Assembly (NCBI GenBank): GCA_023055425.1 | Contig: JALGPY010000008.1 | Coordinates: forward strand, 19,999,359-20,063,358 | Direction: 5' to 3' | DNA length: 64,000 nt | From: Linanthus parryae | Lineage: Eukaryota > Streptophyta > Magnoliopsida > Ericales > Polemoniaceae | Shown here: in pieces, positions 52,960 to 64,000 of the stretch | Layout: each line of letters opens with the position of its first letter | Position numbering within the stretch: the stretch's first letter is position 1 | Program-made: the position numbers and the translations under genes | Notes under the pieces: generated by a model | What the model was told of the DNA's origin: nothing | Databases searched by the model: none | The model's input: only the letters and a program-made list of their open reading frames with translations

Positions 52960-53990
52960 CGGTTGAGGGTAATGATGGCCTTGCGGTGTTTTTGCTGTTT
53001 TCCAGCAGATGAGTTGATTGTTTATGGCAGCATAGCCAGAGCGGTTTCGGATACTTTTCTCTACTTGGGGGCTCTTTGTCACATTCGGTTCATGGGACTT
53101 TAGTGGATTGGTGGGGCTTTCCAGGCTCTTCCTCCCACATTGATTTCTTATTCACTGTCACTCCTTCTTTGGTGTGTTGGAAGTTGTATAGGTCAAGAAA
53201 TGCAGCAGTTTTTATCATCGTCCCCTGGATGCGGATGTGATTATCAGTAGAGTCTTGAGGTGGTTGAGGGAGCTTCTTCACCTTTCTCTCCATCTCGAGA
53301 GTTGAGATGCGGGATCAGATTATGGTGGCTCAATTGCATCATCCTCTTCTCCCTTTAGTGACAAATGGGTCTTGGATTTGATGGTATCGTCCCCCATCTA
53401 GCCAGGTGGCGTTTCATTTTTTATGTCTCTCTGCGCCATGGTTAGGGTGCTGGTGGTGGTGAATTTAGAGACCATGATGATTACCTAATCGCGGTCTTCG
53501 CCTATAGGTTTGGCCCAATTTCATCTTTGGAGGTGAGGGAACATGCATTACTATCAGGGCTCAGTTTAGCTTATCCCATAGGTAATCTATTGATTGGGTA
53601 CACGATGATTCTCTTTTGGCGGTCCAGGTAGTGTCGGGGCATTTTTTGATTCCATGGAAAATTTATCTGTTGGTGCAGGATTGTTGGGACTTTTGTTTGG
53701 TGCTCGTATCAGGCATTCTCACAGATAGGGAAATATGGTGGGTGACGCTTTGGCAGACTTTGGCCATTCTTGCTCCTCTTTTGTTGGCTTTAGCTTTGTG
53801 AGTCAGCTTTCTTATCAGGACATGAGTTTTTATAGACATGATAGAATGAACCTTTTATTTTATCTCTCCTTGAGGGTATTTGGTTGGTTGGCAGTGGGTG
53901 TGGCTTTATCCACCGCGGTTGTTACGGGTTGGAAGCCCGATAATTGTGTTCGAATAAGATGCGGTGGTTCGCCCTACCTACGTGTAGGTT
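52960..53990 (+). pseudogene. LINE 3' fragment (zf-RVT linker and RNase H)
   Basis: Near 53060-53230 the translation SHSVHGTLVDWWGFPGSS, then VCWKLYRSRNAAVF, resembles the linker between RT and RNase H of plant LINEs. From ~53450, EFRDHDDYLIAVFAYRFGPI, then SLEVREHALLSGLSLAYPIG, and ~53735 MVGDALADFGHSC match the RNase H (RVT_3) domain. Several frameshifts and stops are present. This fragment and the piece at 43431-43610 flank the Sirevirus-like insertion, so a LINE may have been the insertion target. Confidence 0.55.
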
Positions 53991-53994
53991 AAAA

Positions 53995-54265
53995 AATATA
54001 TAACCCCCCCCCCCATTCGGGTAAACTTTTTTGCTGAGTGTTTTTTTAGTTTAAAATTATAGTTTAGAATGATTCTGAGACTTCTACAATTTTTGAATAA
54101 TTAAGAAATTCAACTATTTGAATCCAGCTTGTGGACTAATTTTGATAACCTTAACGATTATTGATTTTTTTTCACAAATCAACAATTTTATCTTGTTTAT
54201 TTGTCCTTGTTCCCCTTCGCTTATTTTGTTCGATCACGGATGCATGATAATTGCTATCGGTCCGA
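53995..54265 (+). mobile_element. Gypsy LTR relic related to 42116-42345
   Basis: Shared order of motifs: TTTAGAAT, GTGGACTWATTTTGA, CTTGTTTWTTT/CCCTTCGCTT-like and GATAATTGCTATCGG versus GTAATCGTTATCGG. The element is too decayed to delimit. Confidence 0.4.
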
Positions 54266-54704
54266 TGTCAATAAATTTGAAGATTAAGCTATTAAGAGTG
54301 TTCCTAGGCTTATATAATTTCGTATGATACGGCTATGGTCCCTGGATGGTTAGAAAGTGGTCCTCTATCACTCAAAGTAGTCCCTTAACGATTATTCAAA
54401 TCTAGTTAATGTATTTTGGGATGTTGTTGAGTTGATCGAGCTTGCATAATTAAGTTTTTAGGTGCCTGTCTAGAGGTCTTGAAATTGAGTGAACGTTGTG
54501 GTAATTCAAGGGCTTGTTACTGGCATTCTTAGCAGCAAGATTGTCGGCCCATATTTTCTCAAGATGGCTTACCTTCAAGATGTAGTTTGCAGATTATTTC
54601 ACTAAAGTGACGGTTTATCCAAGGCCGTAGCTACATGGAGAACTGGCCCCACATTTTTGACAGTTTTACCCTTATTTTTCCGATAAATTGTGACTTAGCC
54701 TCGC

Positions 54705-57700
54705 TGTAACACCCCTAATTCCCGAGAGAGTTCTTAGTGCAATATCAAGACTTTGGGGGCTAATTTGTAAATGTTTTGTCACGGCTTTAAAGTGGGCATT
54801 TTGGAGTTTTAGCGATATTTGGACGTTGTTAGAATGATTTTGAAGCACTAGAAATGTTTGGGGTGGTTGTGCAATTCTCTAAAATTAAGTATAAGCTCTA
54901 ATTCTAGTTGTACCCAAAAGTTTAGATAAAAATACACTTTCACCCCCCTTGCATGAGAGCCACTTGGCAATATCATTTTGACACCTCAATGTGAGGTGGT
55001 AGCTAATGAACTACCTTCTCCTCCACCAGCAGATCATGGAGAGAAACCATCTCCCTCGTCCTCATCATCTCTCATCATCTTCTTCATTCATCTCCACCAT
55101 GAAACCACCACCTCCACCAAGGAACTGCCACCAAACAACCACCAACTCCCGACCTGCTACCACCCGTAGTAGCCCTCACCACAAGGATCAAAGCGCCCCA
55201 AACAGTTCGGGATTTCATCAAGAATCGAGTGAGATATTTGGGTTTGAAGGTAAGAACCCTACTTCGGTTTTTCGTCGATTTCTCCCTCCTCGTTGCAACC
55301 CATCACAATTAACACACATATTCTTGTTCCTTGTGTCGAGGCGAACCTGGGAAGCACAAGCATGCCCTGCAAATCGCCGGATTTTGCTCCAGCCACCGTG
55401 CCGCCGCCGCCAAACCTCCATGGCTGACCGGAAATGATAAATCCTTAATTTCTCTACCAAATTCGATGTTCCTTACATCAATGTGATCTCCATGACCTTA
55501 GGAATTCATTAGAAGCATCGAAATCTGCCCAGATTGTTGTGAGAGTCGAGTTTGATTTCACTTTTCACTCTTGGTTCGTTTTTCCGTCATGCATAAACAG
55601 CCCCTGTTCAAATGATCATATCTCTCTCGTTTTTATCCGTTTTGAGTGATTCTGGACTTTCTGGAAACCTCAGAGAATTGGCTACAACTTTTGTGTTTTA
55701 AATTTTGTCAAATTCGGTCTCTAAACCACCTGAAAATCGAGTTGAAGTCGCTGCGTTTTGTGTTGTTGAACCTGTCCAAGTGCAGATTTTTTTTCTTCTA
55801 AGTGTTGAAATCCTAGTTTTTCACCCAACTTTGGATCTCTGTATCTCCCTCGTTTTTGGTCCGTTTTGAATGATCTTTAGCTTTATGGAATCCTTGGAGA
55901 ATTGGCTACAACTTTTGTGTTGATTTCTTGGTCCAATTTTAACTCTAAGCCCTCTGTTTTTTGCTCCGAAGTGGCTGAAATGTTAAAGTTCTTCGCTATC
56001 AAAAACTCAGAATTTTTCTAAGTGTAGAACTATGTTGAAGTACCCATTTTCTGACATCTATAACTTCCTCAAATCTAAATGAAATCTTGTTTTTCTTTCT
56101 GCTATGTATAGCTGGTACATAATATTTCATTTCATCGTCTCTGGGTCATCTTCAAATTTATAACGGATTTCTCACAAAACGAGCCTAAAGTTGCTAGTTT
56201 GAACTCGTGAAGCACTATCGATTTTTTCTAAGTATTGAATCGTAATTTTCATCCAACTTTGGCTAGCGATATTTCTTTGAATACTTGGAGTTTTTAGGAG
56301 TTCAAATATGTTCTGGAAAGTTTGGAATATCCTCTTCATTACCCCACCTTCATATTTCCTAAACTCTCCCTCATTTTACCACAAATCAGCTCCAAAGTTG
56401 ACTAGTTGAGATGATTTCACTCTATCTTTGACTTTTTCTCACTCTAAATGACATTTCTGGCCTTAGCGTTCTTCAAGAAACTTGTTCGTAATCGTATTCT
56501 GAGTCTAAATATCAAGTTTGACCAATTTTGACTTTTCGAAAACCCTAGTTTGACTGAACTTTATAGGAGGGGCAAAATAGTAATTTCACTTAGCTTTGAA
56601 TTGAGATTCGTTTAGTAACTTGGAGTTTGTCAGCATGTCTTGTATGCGTATTTGGAGTACTTCTATGTAATTCTGGGCTAGTTTTGACCAAGTCAAATGT
56701 TGGGGTCTTATTGCAATTTTACCAAACTTTAGGGGCCTAAGTTCAAATTATTGAAAGTTATAGATTTAGATGCTAAGTACATATGGGAGAGTTTATATTC
56801 ATTCTTACATGTTTTTGGGCCAATATGAGTATAATTTGGGGACCGGGCAACTAGACAGTTTTGGAGTATGAGGGGCGTTTTAGTCATTTATCTTGCACGA
56901 CCCGCACTCCATGGCATTCTTGCATACAACCTCATATAGAAGGTAAATGCTAATAGACTATATACTTGACTTGTGCATATCCAGCCGTTATTAAGGATCG
57001 TTCGAAGTAGACATACGTGTTCGTGTTGCTGCATTTACTGTGAGATTCGGAGACGAGCGTTGTAGGAGTGCTAGCTTTGCCTTGCGCCTTTCATGACCCA
57101 GAGGTAAGTACATATGTACGGCCTTTTTATATCAAAATCTGCGTATGTGCTTGATGTTTCAAATGAATGTTTGTTATATGAAATAGTATGAGAATGTATG
57201 TTTTCCACTCGAAAGCTGTTAAACTATTTTATTCATCTCCTTTGAAAACTCTCGAAAATTACTTGTGAAATTTTGATATTCCAATTCCGGTTATGTGAAA
57301 GAGAAGAAATAAAATACCTCTAATAGACTTCGGACGATGTACAGAGTACTGTTATTAATGGGAGGCGTCAAGCGATACTCCATTTTCTTATGGCTAAAAC
57401 CATTGAAGCAATGCTTCTTATTATTGGATAGAACGTTAATGTTCACAAATCCGCCCCCGATGAGCCAAAATGTATCAAGATATTGAGGCCAAGGGGTTTA
57501 TAGAGCTATAGAGTGCTACTTATACTTGTAAGGGTCACTACGGTATAGGGGTGTCGACACTTAAGGCCTTTTAGTTAATGTTATGAGCGGGGTTGACGAA
57601 TGCGCTCCCTTAACGCTCGGGTGAAATAGGGTTTGATAGACCCTAGAAGGAACCCTTAGTGATTATTTCGTGATCCCTCTGTTTACATCGATCCTGCTGG

Positions 57701-58341
57701 TGGCTCTTGAAACGCCTCAGCTAAATTAAACTGTTGACTGAAGTCGAAATTAAAAATTGACTACTTATTGATGTTGTTTGTGGCTCTTGATATGCCCTAA
57801 GCGATTGAAATGAATTGTAAATCTTGGCTTCTCATGAACTACTATCGTTATCAGTTCAAATGAACTTGTTTACTTTGTATATTTTACCAACTACTCGTGG
57901 TTTCTCAATGTTATTAAATTGAGAGGTTTTTGTTACTCGGTTACTTCAAGTTGATCCAAATTCTCCAATATGATAGTTTTACTGTTTAAATCTTCTGATT
58001 TGTTTCAACTCATGCTTTCGTGCCACTCGTTGCTTTACATGTCGTAGTATGTACTTACTCAGTTTTTACTGATCAATTTCTTCAAAACTACGTCGGCTTT
58101 TGCCATTTTAAAACCGCATGTCATCACTCAAGGTGGGGGATGGGAACGCGCACCGAGACGAAGACGTTTAGTTTAAGTTATATCACTTAGTAGATGACAT
58201 AGATTATCTCACACATTGCTTTTGTAAACTTTTCTTTTCAAATATAGTTTTATTAGCTAATTGTAATATTCTTAAGATAATATTCTACTTTTGAAAGTCG
58301 ATTGTCGCATTAACCCTGAACCGAGATCCCGGGCTGTTTCA
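54705..58341 (+). mobile_element. Giant (3.6 kb) gypsy solo LTR with perfect target duplication
   Basis: It begins TGTAACACCCC, the common start of plant chromovirus/Tat gypsy LTRs, and ends GGGCTGTTTCA. It is flanked on both sides by CTCGC (54700-54704 and 58342-58346). No PBS, PPT or retroviral domain lies between, so this is one LTR, left by recombination. Inside, a module of ~215 bp is repeated in degenerate form (from ~55616 and ~55840, containing GAATTGGCTACAACTTTTGTG-type sequence). A 143-codon frame (55006-55437), Pro/His/Ser-rich, lies near its 5' side and ends in no known domain. Confidence 0.85.
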
Positions 58342-58346
58342 CTCGC

Positions 58347-59360
58347 AACTATTTTAATATAGTCCATATTACCTCTATACTTTAACATTTCAACACCCAC
58401 TAGTTCATCTTTTTTTGATTAATTGTAACTTTTAACCCCAATTCTAACATATTCCTGCATGCCCATGGGTTTACGTGCTGCACATCCAAAAGGTAGCAAT
58501 TGTAAATTCTCATGTCTTAAAAAATATAGTAGGACAACTACAACAGGGAACTGGGAGCGGTATAAATCATTTTGTTTGTCAGTCAATAAAAAATAAGTTA
58601 TTGAACCTCATCTTCTCTGACACATTGAGTTCATTTTTCAAGTGGGTGAAAGACACTTTCACCCCCTATGGTTTGACTGAATTACAATTTCACCCCTTCT
58701 AGTTTAGAAAATGACACTTTCATACCTTCAATGCTTTGAAACTCATAAAACTTGCACTCCTTTATTGTGATGTGGTTAATCTAAAATTGAGGTATGTCAC
58801 TAAAAACAGCTTCGTGAAGGATAAAAATCTCCATATTATGCCAAATGTGGGGGTTAAATAGACTCTTTTCATGGTATGGAGGGCGAATTTATCTCCAAAC
58901 TATTTTCAGCGGGTGACCTCACATCCATACTTATAGGGTCACAATGAGGAGGTATTAGTATTGAAGGTGCTAACAAACTGTTGGGGATAACATGAAATAA
59001 GTAGAAGTTATGTTGCTTTATAGCATTTATGCGTCTTCTATTGTCATTTTTAATTGTCTTCGACACTAAAAATAGCTAGCTAACTTTCCTTTCTCTATAA
59101 GAAAACTTCATTCAGTTTTCTTCATTACTGAACTTGAATTGGAGAAACTAATTTCAAGGTTTCTCATTTCTATGAAATATTATCAGGGCAAGGTTGACGA
59201 GCTTTCATTCACTGAGGATCAACGAAGGTGGTGGTTGAACCCTTGCCACTCCTTCATTGGCGGCGGTGGAAGCACCTGAACAGGAGTTGTCTGCGACGGT
59301 GACTGTGGTTGGAGGTAGCCTACGCGAGCTTGGGCCTCCAATCTCATCCGTTGGTGGTTC
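58347..59360. other. Unassigned spacer
   Basis: No gene recognised. GGGTGAAAGACACTTTCACCC at ~58644-58664 is a strong short hairpin but has no terminator-like context. Confidence 0.3.
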
Positions 59361-59362
59361 TT

Positions 59363-59518
59363 CTAGGATTCCACCGGAGCTTCAATGGTCGTGAATTGAG
59401 CTGCAATAGCAGTAGATGGGCCTTCAATACGGGTGAGTGTTGAATCTATATTTTCCAACTTTTCCATGACTTCTTCCGTGAATACATTAAACGTCTCACT
59501 CGCTTTGGAGTTCGACAT
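59363..59518 (-). pseudogene. Possible retroelement gag N-terminus
   Basis: The ATG at 59518 opens MSNSKASETFNVFTEEVMEK, then LENIDSTLTRIEGPS. This is a short heptad-like N-terminal helix as found in many gypsy gag proteins, followed by a stop and then Pro/Ser-rich sequence in the same frame. No capsid or knuckle follows. Evidence is weak. Confidence 0.3.
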
Positions 59519-59914
59519 GATGAAATCACCAGTTGAGAATGGTAAACTCAATGAAAGCAGCAATTGGTAGGATTACCTAACGTGATATCACTTCAAGAAG
59601 CTATCGGTCTCCGTAAGAACAGGAACACACACGGAAATACGTAAAACACAACACTAAACTTTGTATTTTGGATTGATGAATAAATGTGCGAATACAATTT
59701 GTTTAAATAGAAAAACACTAAATCCTAATATAGATGTTTCGACTCTACGGGCCGGGAGAGAACCGACAAGAAAACACGGCCAAGTAATGAATTATTAAAT
59801 TAATAATAATTGTAACTAAATCATAAATACTAATTAACTAATTAAAAAAAAATTATAACTAATTACTAATTAACTACGATGATGCAGGAGATCAGTATTA
59901 CTCTAGTGAAGTAT
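59519..59914. other. AT-rich spacer
   Basis: No feature resolved. It may hold the LTR of the gag-like fragment on its left, but no TG...CA pair was found. Confidence 0.25.
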
Positions 59915-61445
59915 CTTAAATGAGCTGCCCTATTATTAGCTCTAGATCTACCAAAGTTTACTACAAATTCTTGAGTGACAAGATGAGAAGTAAGATGAGA
60001 GGATTGAGGACCATAAAGCTCTCTACTGCTGGAAGAGCTATCCTGATTAAGAGATATTTGGCCAATATCCCCATATATGATATGCAGACCTTCAAAATCC
60101 ATGCAGCTGTGCCTAAAGACATTGGCAGTATCCGCAGAAACTTCTTATGAAAAGGGGCTTGGGAGGGGAAAAGCTTCATAAAGTGACATGGGATTCTATC
60201 ACTAAGCCTAAACCTCTTGGGAAGGTAGGCCTCAAAAAATCCAAGACTTTGAATAGAGCTCTTCTCGGTAGCCAGTGTTGGAGAATGTCAAAGAACAATG
60301 ACAACATGTGGTGGAATATCATTTCTATTATATATAAGAACAACACTATGGGGTTCTTTTTCCTTGGATAAGTTTGTGTTGGGGTAAATATATGGTGAAA
60401 GGGTCTGACTTTAGACTTGGTAGAGGTAATGTTAGTTTCTAGAATGATATATGGTGAAAAATATATGTTAGAAGCCTTATTCATGCCCCCTAACTCGGTA
60501 TGAGGAGACTGTATCTATCGTCAAAAGTGTGGGAGGCTTGGAATAGTGGAACTTTCGGCATCTCGTTACAACTCCAAAGAATTGTTATTAGCTTGCTTTA
60601 CAGTACACCTTTCTACATCCTTCTGTTTTCATATTAGCAATAATTAGACTCCTGATGCCAAAGACTAGAGCTGGATTTGTAAGCTCCCCCTCCCCCCCAA
60701 GATTATTTAATTTGCTTGGTTACTTTTCCACCATAAACTTCATACAAATGATTCCATGAGTGTCATCATTCCATCCTATCAAAACATTTTCCATATTTGT
60801 GGTATTGTGTGGAGTCTCTCAACCATCTTAACAGACATGGAAACCTTCTTGTATCTTTCTGGAACTTGCTTGACCCCCTCCCCCAGTGCTTCACTCCTCT
60901 ATTTCTTCTGATAACTGGTTGTTTGCCAGTGGATCTCCTAGTTTATGATGGAAGAGCCACCAGCAAACTTCTTTTTCTTTTTTCTTGTTGGTACATCTAG
61001 AAGAGGAGAAATGATCTTGTCTTTAGAAATTCTAATACTAATGGATTCTTCTCTTGCTGGTTGAGCCAAGCAGGAGGAAAATGCTGGTTATTCTACATGG
61101 ATAAATTCAGCTCTAAGATTTGCAGTCCCCATAGAATGCTCCTCCAGACGAAGCCTCAATCGGGATGGTGAAAATTTAATAGTGATGGTGCTTGGCCATC
61201 TACCCATGGAATCGCATGACTTTAATAAACAATGTTGGCGACTGGATTGCATGTTTTTTCTACAGACCCATGGCATCTTATCCTCTGCTTATTGAAGCTC
61301 CGGCTCCTTGCTTTCCTCAATCTGGCTGAAGATTTAAACATTTTCCGTGTCATGGCAAAATGTGATTGTTTTAAACTTGCAAGATATTCCATTGCAGGAA
61401 TTCCGATCATTTTGTTGAAATTATTATCAAAAGTTGCATGGTGTT
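59915..61445 (+). pseudogene. LINE ORF2 3' half (RT thumb to RNase H), decayed
   Basis: The frame at 59920-60150 gives VYYKFLSDKMRSKMRGLRTI, then LSTAGRAILIKRYLANIPIY, matching the conserved post-RT segment (LSxAGRxxLIKSVLxxIPxY) of plant LINEs. After a stop and frameshift, 60147-60371 gives LHKVTWDSITKPKPLGKVGL, then LNRALLGSQCWR. From ~61160, FNSDGAWPS with later frames marks the RNase H start, followed by VGDWIACFF. Stops and frameshifts are numerous. The endonuclease and most of RT are missing, as usual for a 5'-truncated copy, but no poly(A) was found. Confidence 0.7.
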
Positions 61446-61494
61446 AGACAGTGAGCTCCAAGTGCAGCTGAAGCATGAAAACAAAATATCTAAA

Positions 61495-62067
61495 AAGAAG
61501 AACTCACGATCTGCAGGTTTTGCTGCAGGTGGAGAGTCTTCGGAGGATGACCTAATTCCTTGAGCCCCTTGGGGGCTATCCGGACTCCTGATGAGGAGCG
61601 GATTTGGGCTCTCGACGTGGAGAAAGTTGGGCATCTGACGAGGGCAATATGGCGTGAATGAGGCATGTATCGGGCTTGCATATGGAGAGCATCTGACTTA
61701 TTGTTACAGGAATTCAGTGGGAGTTGGAGTAACATATGGTGCATTATTGCAGGAACTCGGTGGGAGTTTGAGCAACATCTGGCACATCCGTTGTAGTAAC
61801 TCTGTGGGAGTTGGAGCAACATAGGACGCACTATTGGAGGAACAGTGGAAGTTGGAGCAATCTTGGCACATGTGGTTTTGGTACATTCGTTGCAGGAACT
61901 AATTGAAGTTGGAGAAACTTGTGGCGCATCTGGTTTCGCATATAGCTGCGGAACATCTGATTCCGGAAGATCATCCGCTGCAGAATGTCGGGTTCTGCCT
62001 TTTTTCAGGAGAGAAGCATCATGTTCTAGTTCGGGTGGTTGATAGGATTCAAGGAAATGTGGAGATT
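61495..62067 (+). mobile_element. Copia internal tail with minisatellite
   Basis: Collinear with 27110-27698 of the short copia: AACTCACGATCTGCAGG / AACTCAGGATCTGCAGG, then GCTGCAGGTGGAG, then tandem units of the core GCAGGAAYTCRGTGGGAGTT (about five at 61690-61930), then AGAGAAGCATC. It leads directly into the LTR at 62068. The 5' half of the element is absent. Confidence 0.75.
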
Positions 62068-62675
62068 TGTTGGGAAAGCCTTGAATCAAAGGCAACCAAG
62101 AACCGACGAGAAGACGAGAAGAGAAAAGAGAAAAGAAAAAGCAGTCAAAGCAGCAGCAGCAGGTTTCTGCTGCTCATGCAACCAAAGGGCATGGTCATGC
62201 GACCAGGAGGTGGAGCCGTACGACCAGGTCGGCGCTGGGGTGTTATGGAATTGTCTTAGGCTGCAAGTAACGTCGGCGCTGGGGTGTTATGGAATTGTCT
62301 TAGGCTGCAAGTAACGTCTCTTATGACTATACTAGCTAATGACCCGTGGCGTTGCCACTAAGTGGTCCCAACTGCAATTCATTTCATTTTGGATTGAGAA
62401 TTCAAGGTGCCACCATTGGTTTTGATTCAATCCAACATGGAAGGGAACAACAAAGATGGGATGAACAGTAAAACACCATGTTGCCTTAGTATATAGATAA
62501 GGGACATAGGTCGTGCCTGAACATTGTGTGGTGTAGTCTGATGGTTAATCTCAATAAATAAAGTGCTTGTTTTCGCGGTGGAGATAGTTAACGTAATCGT
62601 TAGTGAACCACGTTAAAACTATATTCTTGATTGCACGTATTTATCGTTCTTGCTTTGATAGCCTCGGTTATAACA
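62068..62675 (+). mobile_element. 3' LTR of the truncated copia
   Basis: It starts TGTTGGGAAAGCCTTGAATC and ends CTCGGTTATAACA (TG...CA), ~608 bp. It contains a perfect 44-bp tandem duplication at 62228-62315. Its end (GTGGAGATAGTTAACGTAATCG, then TGAACCACGTTAAA) is related to the LTRs at 26334-28081 and 40906-41329, so it belongs to the same copia lineage. Confidence 0.7.
62228..62315. repeat. Perfect 2 x 44-bp tandem duplication
   Basis: The unit GTCGGCGCTGGGGTGTTATG...CTGCAAGTAAC occurs at 62228-62271 and 62272-62315 without a difference, a very recent slippage or duplication inside the LTR. Confidence 0.92.
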
Positions 62676-62871
62676 AGATCTAGCCTTTCATATTTAAACC
62701 ACCGCCTTGTGATTCGTTATCTTTTCTGCCTGAGTGTGAACACTTCCGAGAAGTTTCATTTTAACTTTTTTTCAAAGATACTACAACACTATAAAAGTGT
62801 TAAAACATTAATCAAGAATATAAATACACAATATCATAAAAATGAATAGACTTAGAGCTTTCTATCTCGAG

Positions 62872-64000
62872 TTAAACTGTCACGGCAACTGCATGGTTAT
62901 GATTCACCATAATAGGCTCTCCAATACTTCCATGAGGAGGAGAAAGTGGAGGAACCGGCGCCACCAGTGCCGGTGGGACAACCACGGTCGGTGGGATCTC
63001 AATCATCGCGCACAACTTTGCCACGTCAACCATTTGCTGCTCCACTGCAACGGCTTGTTCAGCCGGTGCAGGTGATGCTTCTGGTCCAGCCAATTTCTCC
63101 TCTACTTTATTTTCCGAATTTATTTCTTTTGCTTGAAAAACTTTCTGTTCAGCCTTCTCAACGTCAAAGGCTAGCTTCTTCGGCTTCCTGTATTTCATGT
63201 ACAAAGCCATTTGGAAGATGCCAAAAATAAACCCGATCACATTTGGGATCTGCAAAAGCAAACAACACAAAGTTAAAAACTATAAATTCAAAAACCCTTG
63301 TGGTTTCATGGTAATTTATTGGAAAAATTTCCACATGGGGGTACTACTTACCGCAATGTTGAAGTCTTTAATGAGGAGTCCATAGAAGAACCAACTGACA
63401 GCGTTCAAGGTGAGACTGAATGACAGCGAGAAGGGCATGAATTCGACACTCTTTGTTTTGATCACTTGTTTCTGTAGAACAAAAACAGACAAGTACGATG
63501 ATTAGTCCAATTGTGTGGGACACAAGGCTCAAGCAATAATTGTACGGTCTGAAGTTTTAGGCTCTTTGTGAAATAATTTCCGTGTGCTTACCAATATGCA
63601 AAGAGGAGCCGCAAACACGCCCACGGAGAAAACGAGGCAGATCCAACCGACGATGCGGAGGCGGAGTGAAGGGGCGGCCACAAAGAAGTGAGTCACTCCG
63701 AGGATTAGTCCGAAAAAGCCAATCATAACTGATAGATACTTAATTGTTTGGACCTGAAAAGAACAAGCATGTGCAAGATTTAGAACGGTCTAGTTTGGTA
63801 TCAGCTGAAAATTTTACTATTATTCTTAATTTTTCAAACTTATCTATCTACCTTGATTTTCTTAGACGCATAATAGAAGAAAGCGCCTATATAGAAGGAT
63901 TCGATCAGGCACCCAAACGAGTTGATAGTGATGAGGAGAGTTCCGCCTTCGGTCTTGAGAAATGCGTAGTACATCAACAGCATGGCGCTAAACAAGGCGA
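62872..64000 (-). CDS. SWEET: SWEET sugar transporter, copy 3 (partial at window edge)
   Basis: Third member of the array, same family and role as copies 1 and 2. Visible exons are part of exon 3 (64000-63852), exon 4 (63753-63592), exon 5 (63471-63352) and exon 6 (63249-62872, stop at 62872-62874). Lengths 162, 120 and 378 equal those of copy 2 exactly, and splice sites are GT-AG. TM7 opens with [20 protein letters not shown]. The tail is Ala/Pro-rich and ends HNHAVAVTV as in copy 2, with substitutions concentrated in its linker part. The frame is intact as far as seen. Exons 1-2 and the promoter lie to the right of the window. Confidence 0.92.

Noticed and set aside
55006..55437. 143-codon frame, Pro/His/Ser-rich, with a GTAAGA that could be a splice donor
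   Set aside because: Falls inside the gypsy solo LTR defined by perfect target duplications; low complexity and no domain, so not called a gene.
58644..58664. Hairpin GGGTGAAAGACACTTTCACCC as a regulatory RNA or terminator
   Set aside because: Short isolated inverted repeat in an AT-rich plant spacer with no transcript context.

Overview
The window is nuclear DNA from a flowering plant, probably a eudicot. The evidence is AT-rich spacers, six-exon genes with plant GT-AG introns, TATATAA-type core promoters and a dense load of plant transposons (Ty1/copia, Ty3/gypsy, RNase H-bearing LINEs, SINEs, hAT and Tourist-like MITEs). The species cannot be fixed from the sequence. No tRNA, rRNA or CRISPR locus was seen.

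The only recognisable host genes are three SWEET sugar transporters on the minus strand: copy 1 at 7764-9516, copy 2 at 13266-15102 and copy 3 from 62872 off the right edge. Exon phases are identical in all three, and exon lengths are nearly so (exon 2 is 37 nt, exon 3 is 214 nt, exon 5 is 120 nt). They look like clade III (sucrose-type) SWEETs made by tandem duplication. Copies 1 and 2 lie 3.7 kb apart. About 47.8 kb of mostly transposon DNA separates copy 2 from copy 3. A ~450 bp direct duplication lies just upstream of copy 1.

Layout. 1-3808: a Ty3/gypsy 5' end (gag and LTR) inserted into the integrase of a decayed copia element. 3985-6661: a LINE RNase H remnant split by a rearranged copia with inverted LTRs. 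7764-15265: SWEET copies 1 and 2. 15381-20570: spacer. 20571-28081: a SINE, a LINE fragment carrying a hAT-type MITE with 8-bp target duplication, a gypsy gag split by an Angela-like solo LTR, and a short non-autonomous copia with a minisatellite. 29744-35479: a complete LINE with two intact overlapping ORFs, poly(A) and a perfect 17-bp target duplication. 35500-41400: spacer with a Tourist-like MITE, three 184-bp tandem repeats and a copia solo LTR with perfect target duplication. 41414-43430: pogo-like transposase and gypsy remnants. 43611-52661: a 9-kb Sirevirus-like copia with 1.3-kb LTRs, a broken pol and an intact extra ORF in the env-like position. 52671-62675: a foldback, LINE fragments, a 3.6-kb gypsy solo LTR with perfect target duplication and a copia tail. 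62872-64000: SWEET copy 3.

The SWEET genes act as plasma-membrane (or vacuolar) sugar uniporters. The transposons serve only their own mobility, but they shaped the spacing of the SWEET cluster and supply inverted repeats close to it. The most unusual signals are a self-complementary motif close to TTTCAAGGCCTTGAAA dispersed through LTRs, gag and pol of the Sirevirus-like element, and the internally inverted small copia next to SWEET copy 1.
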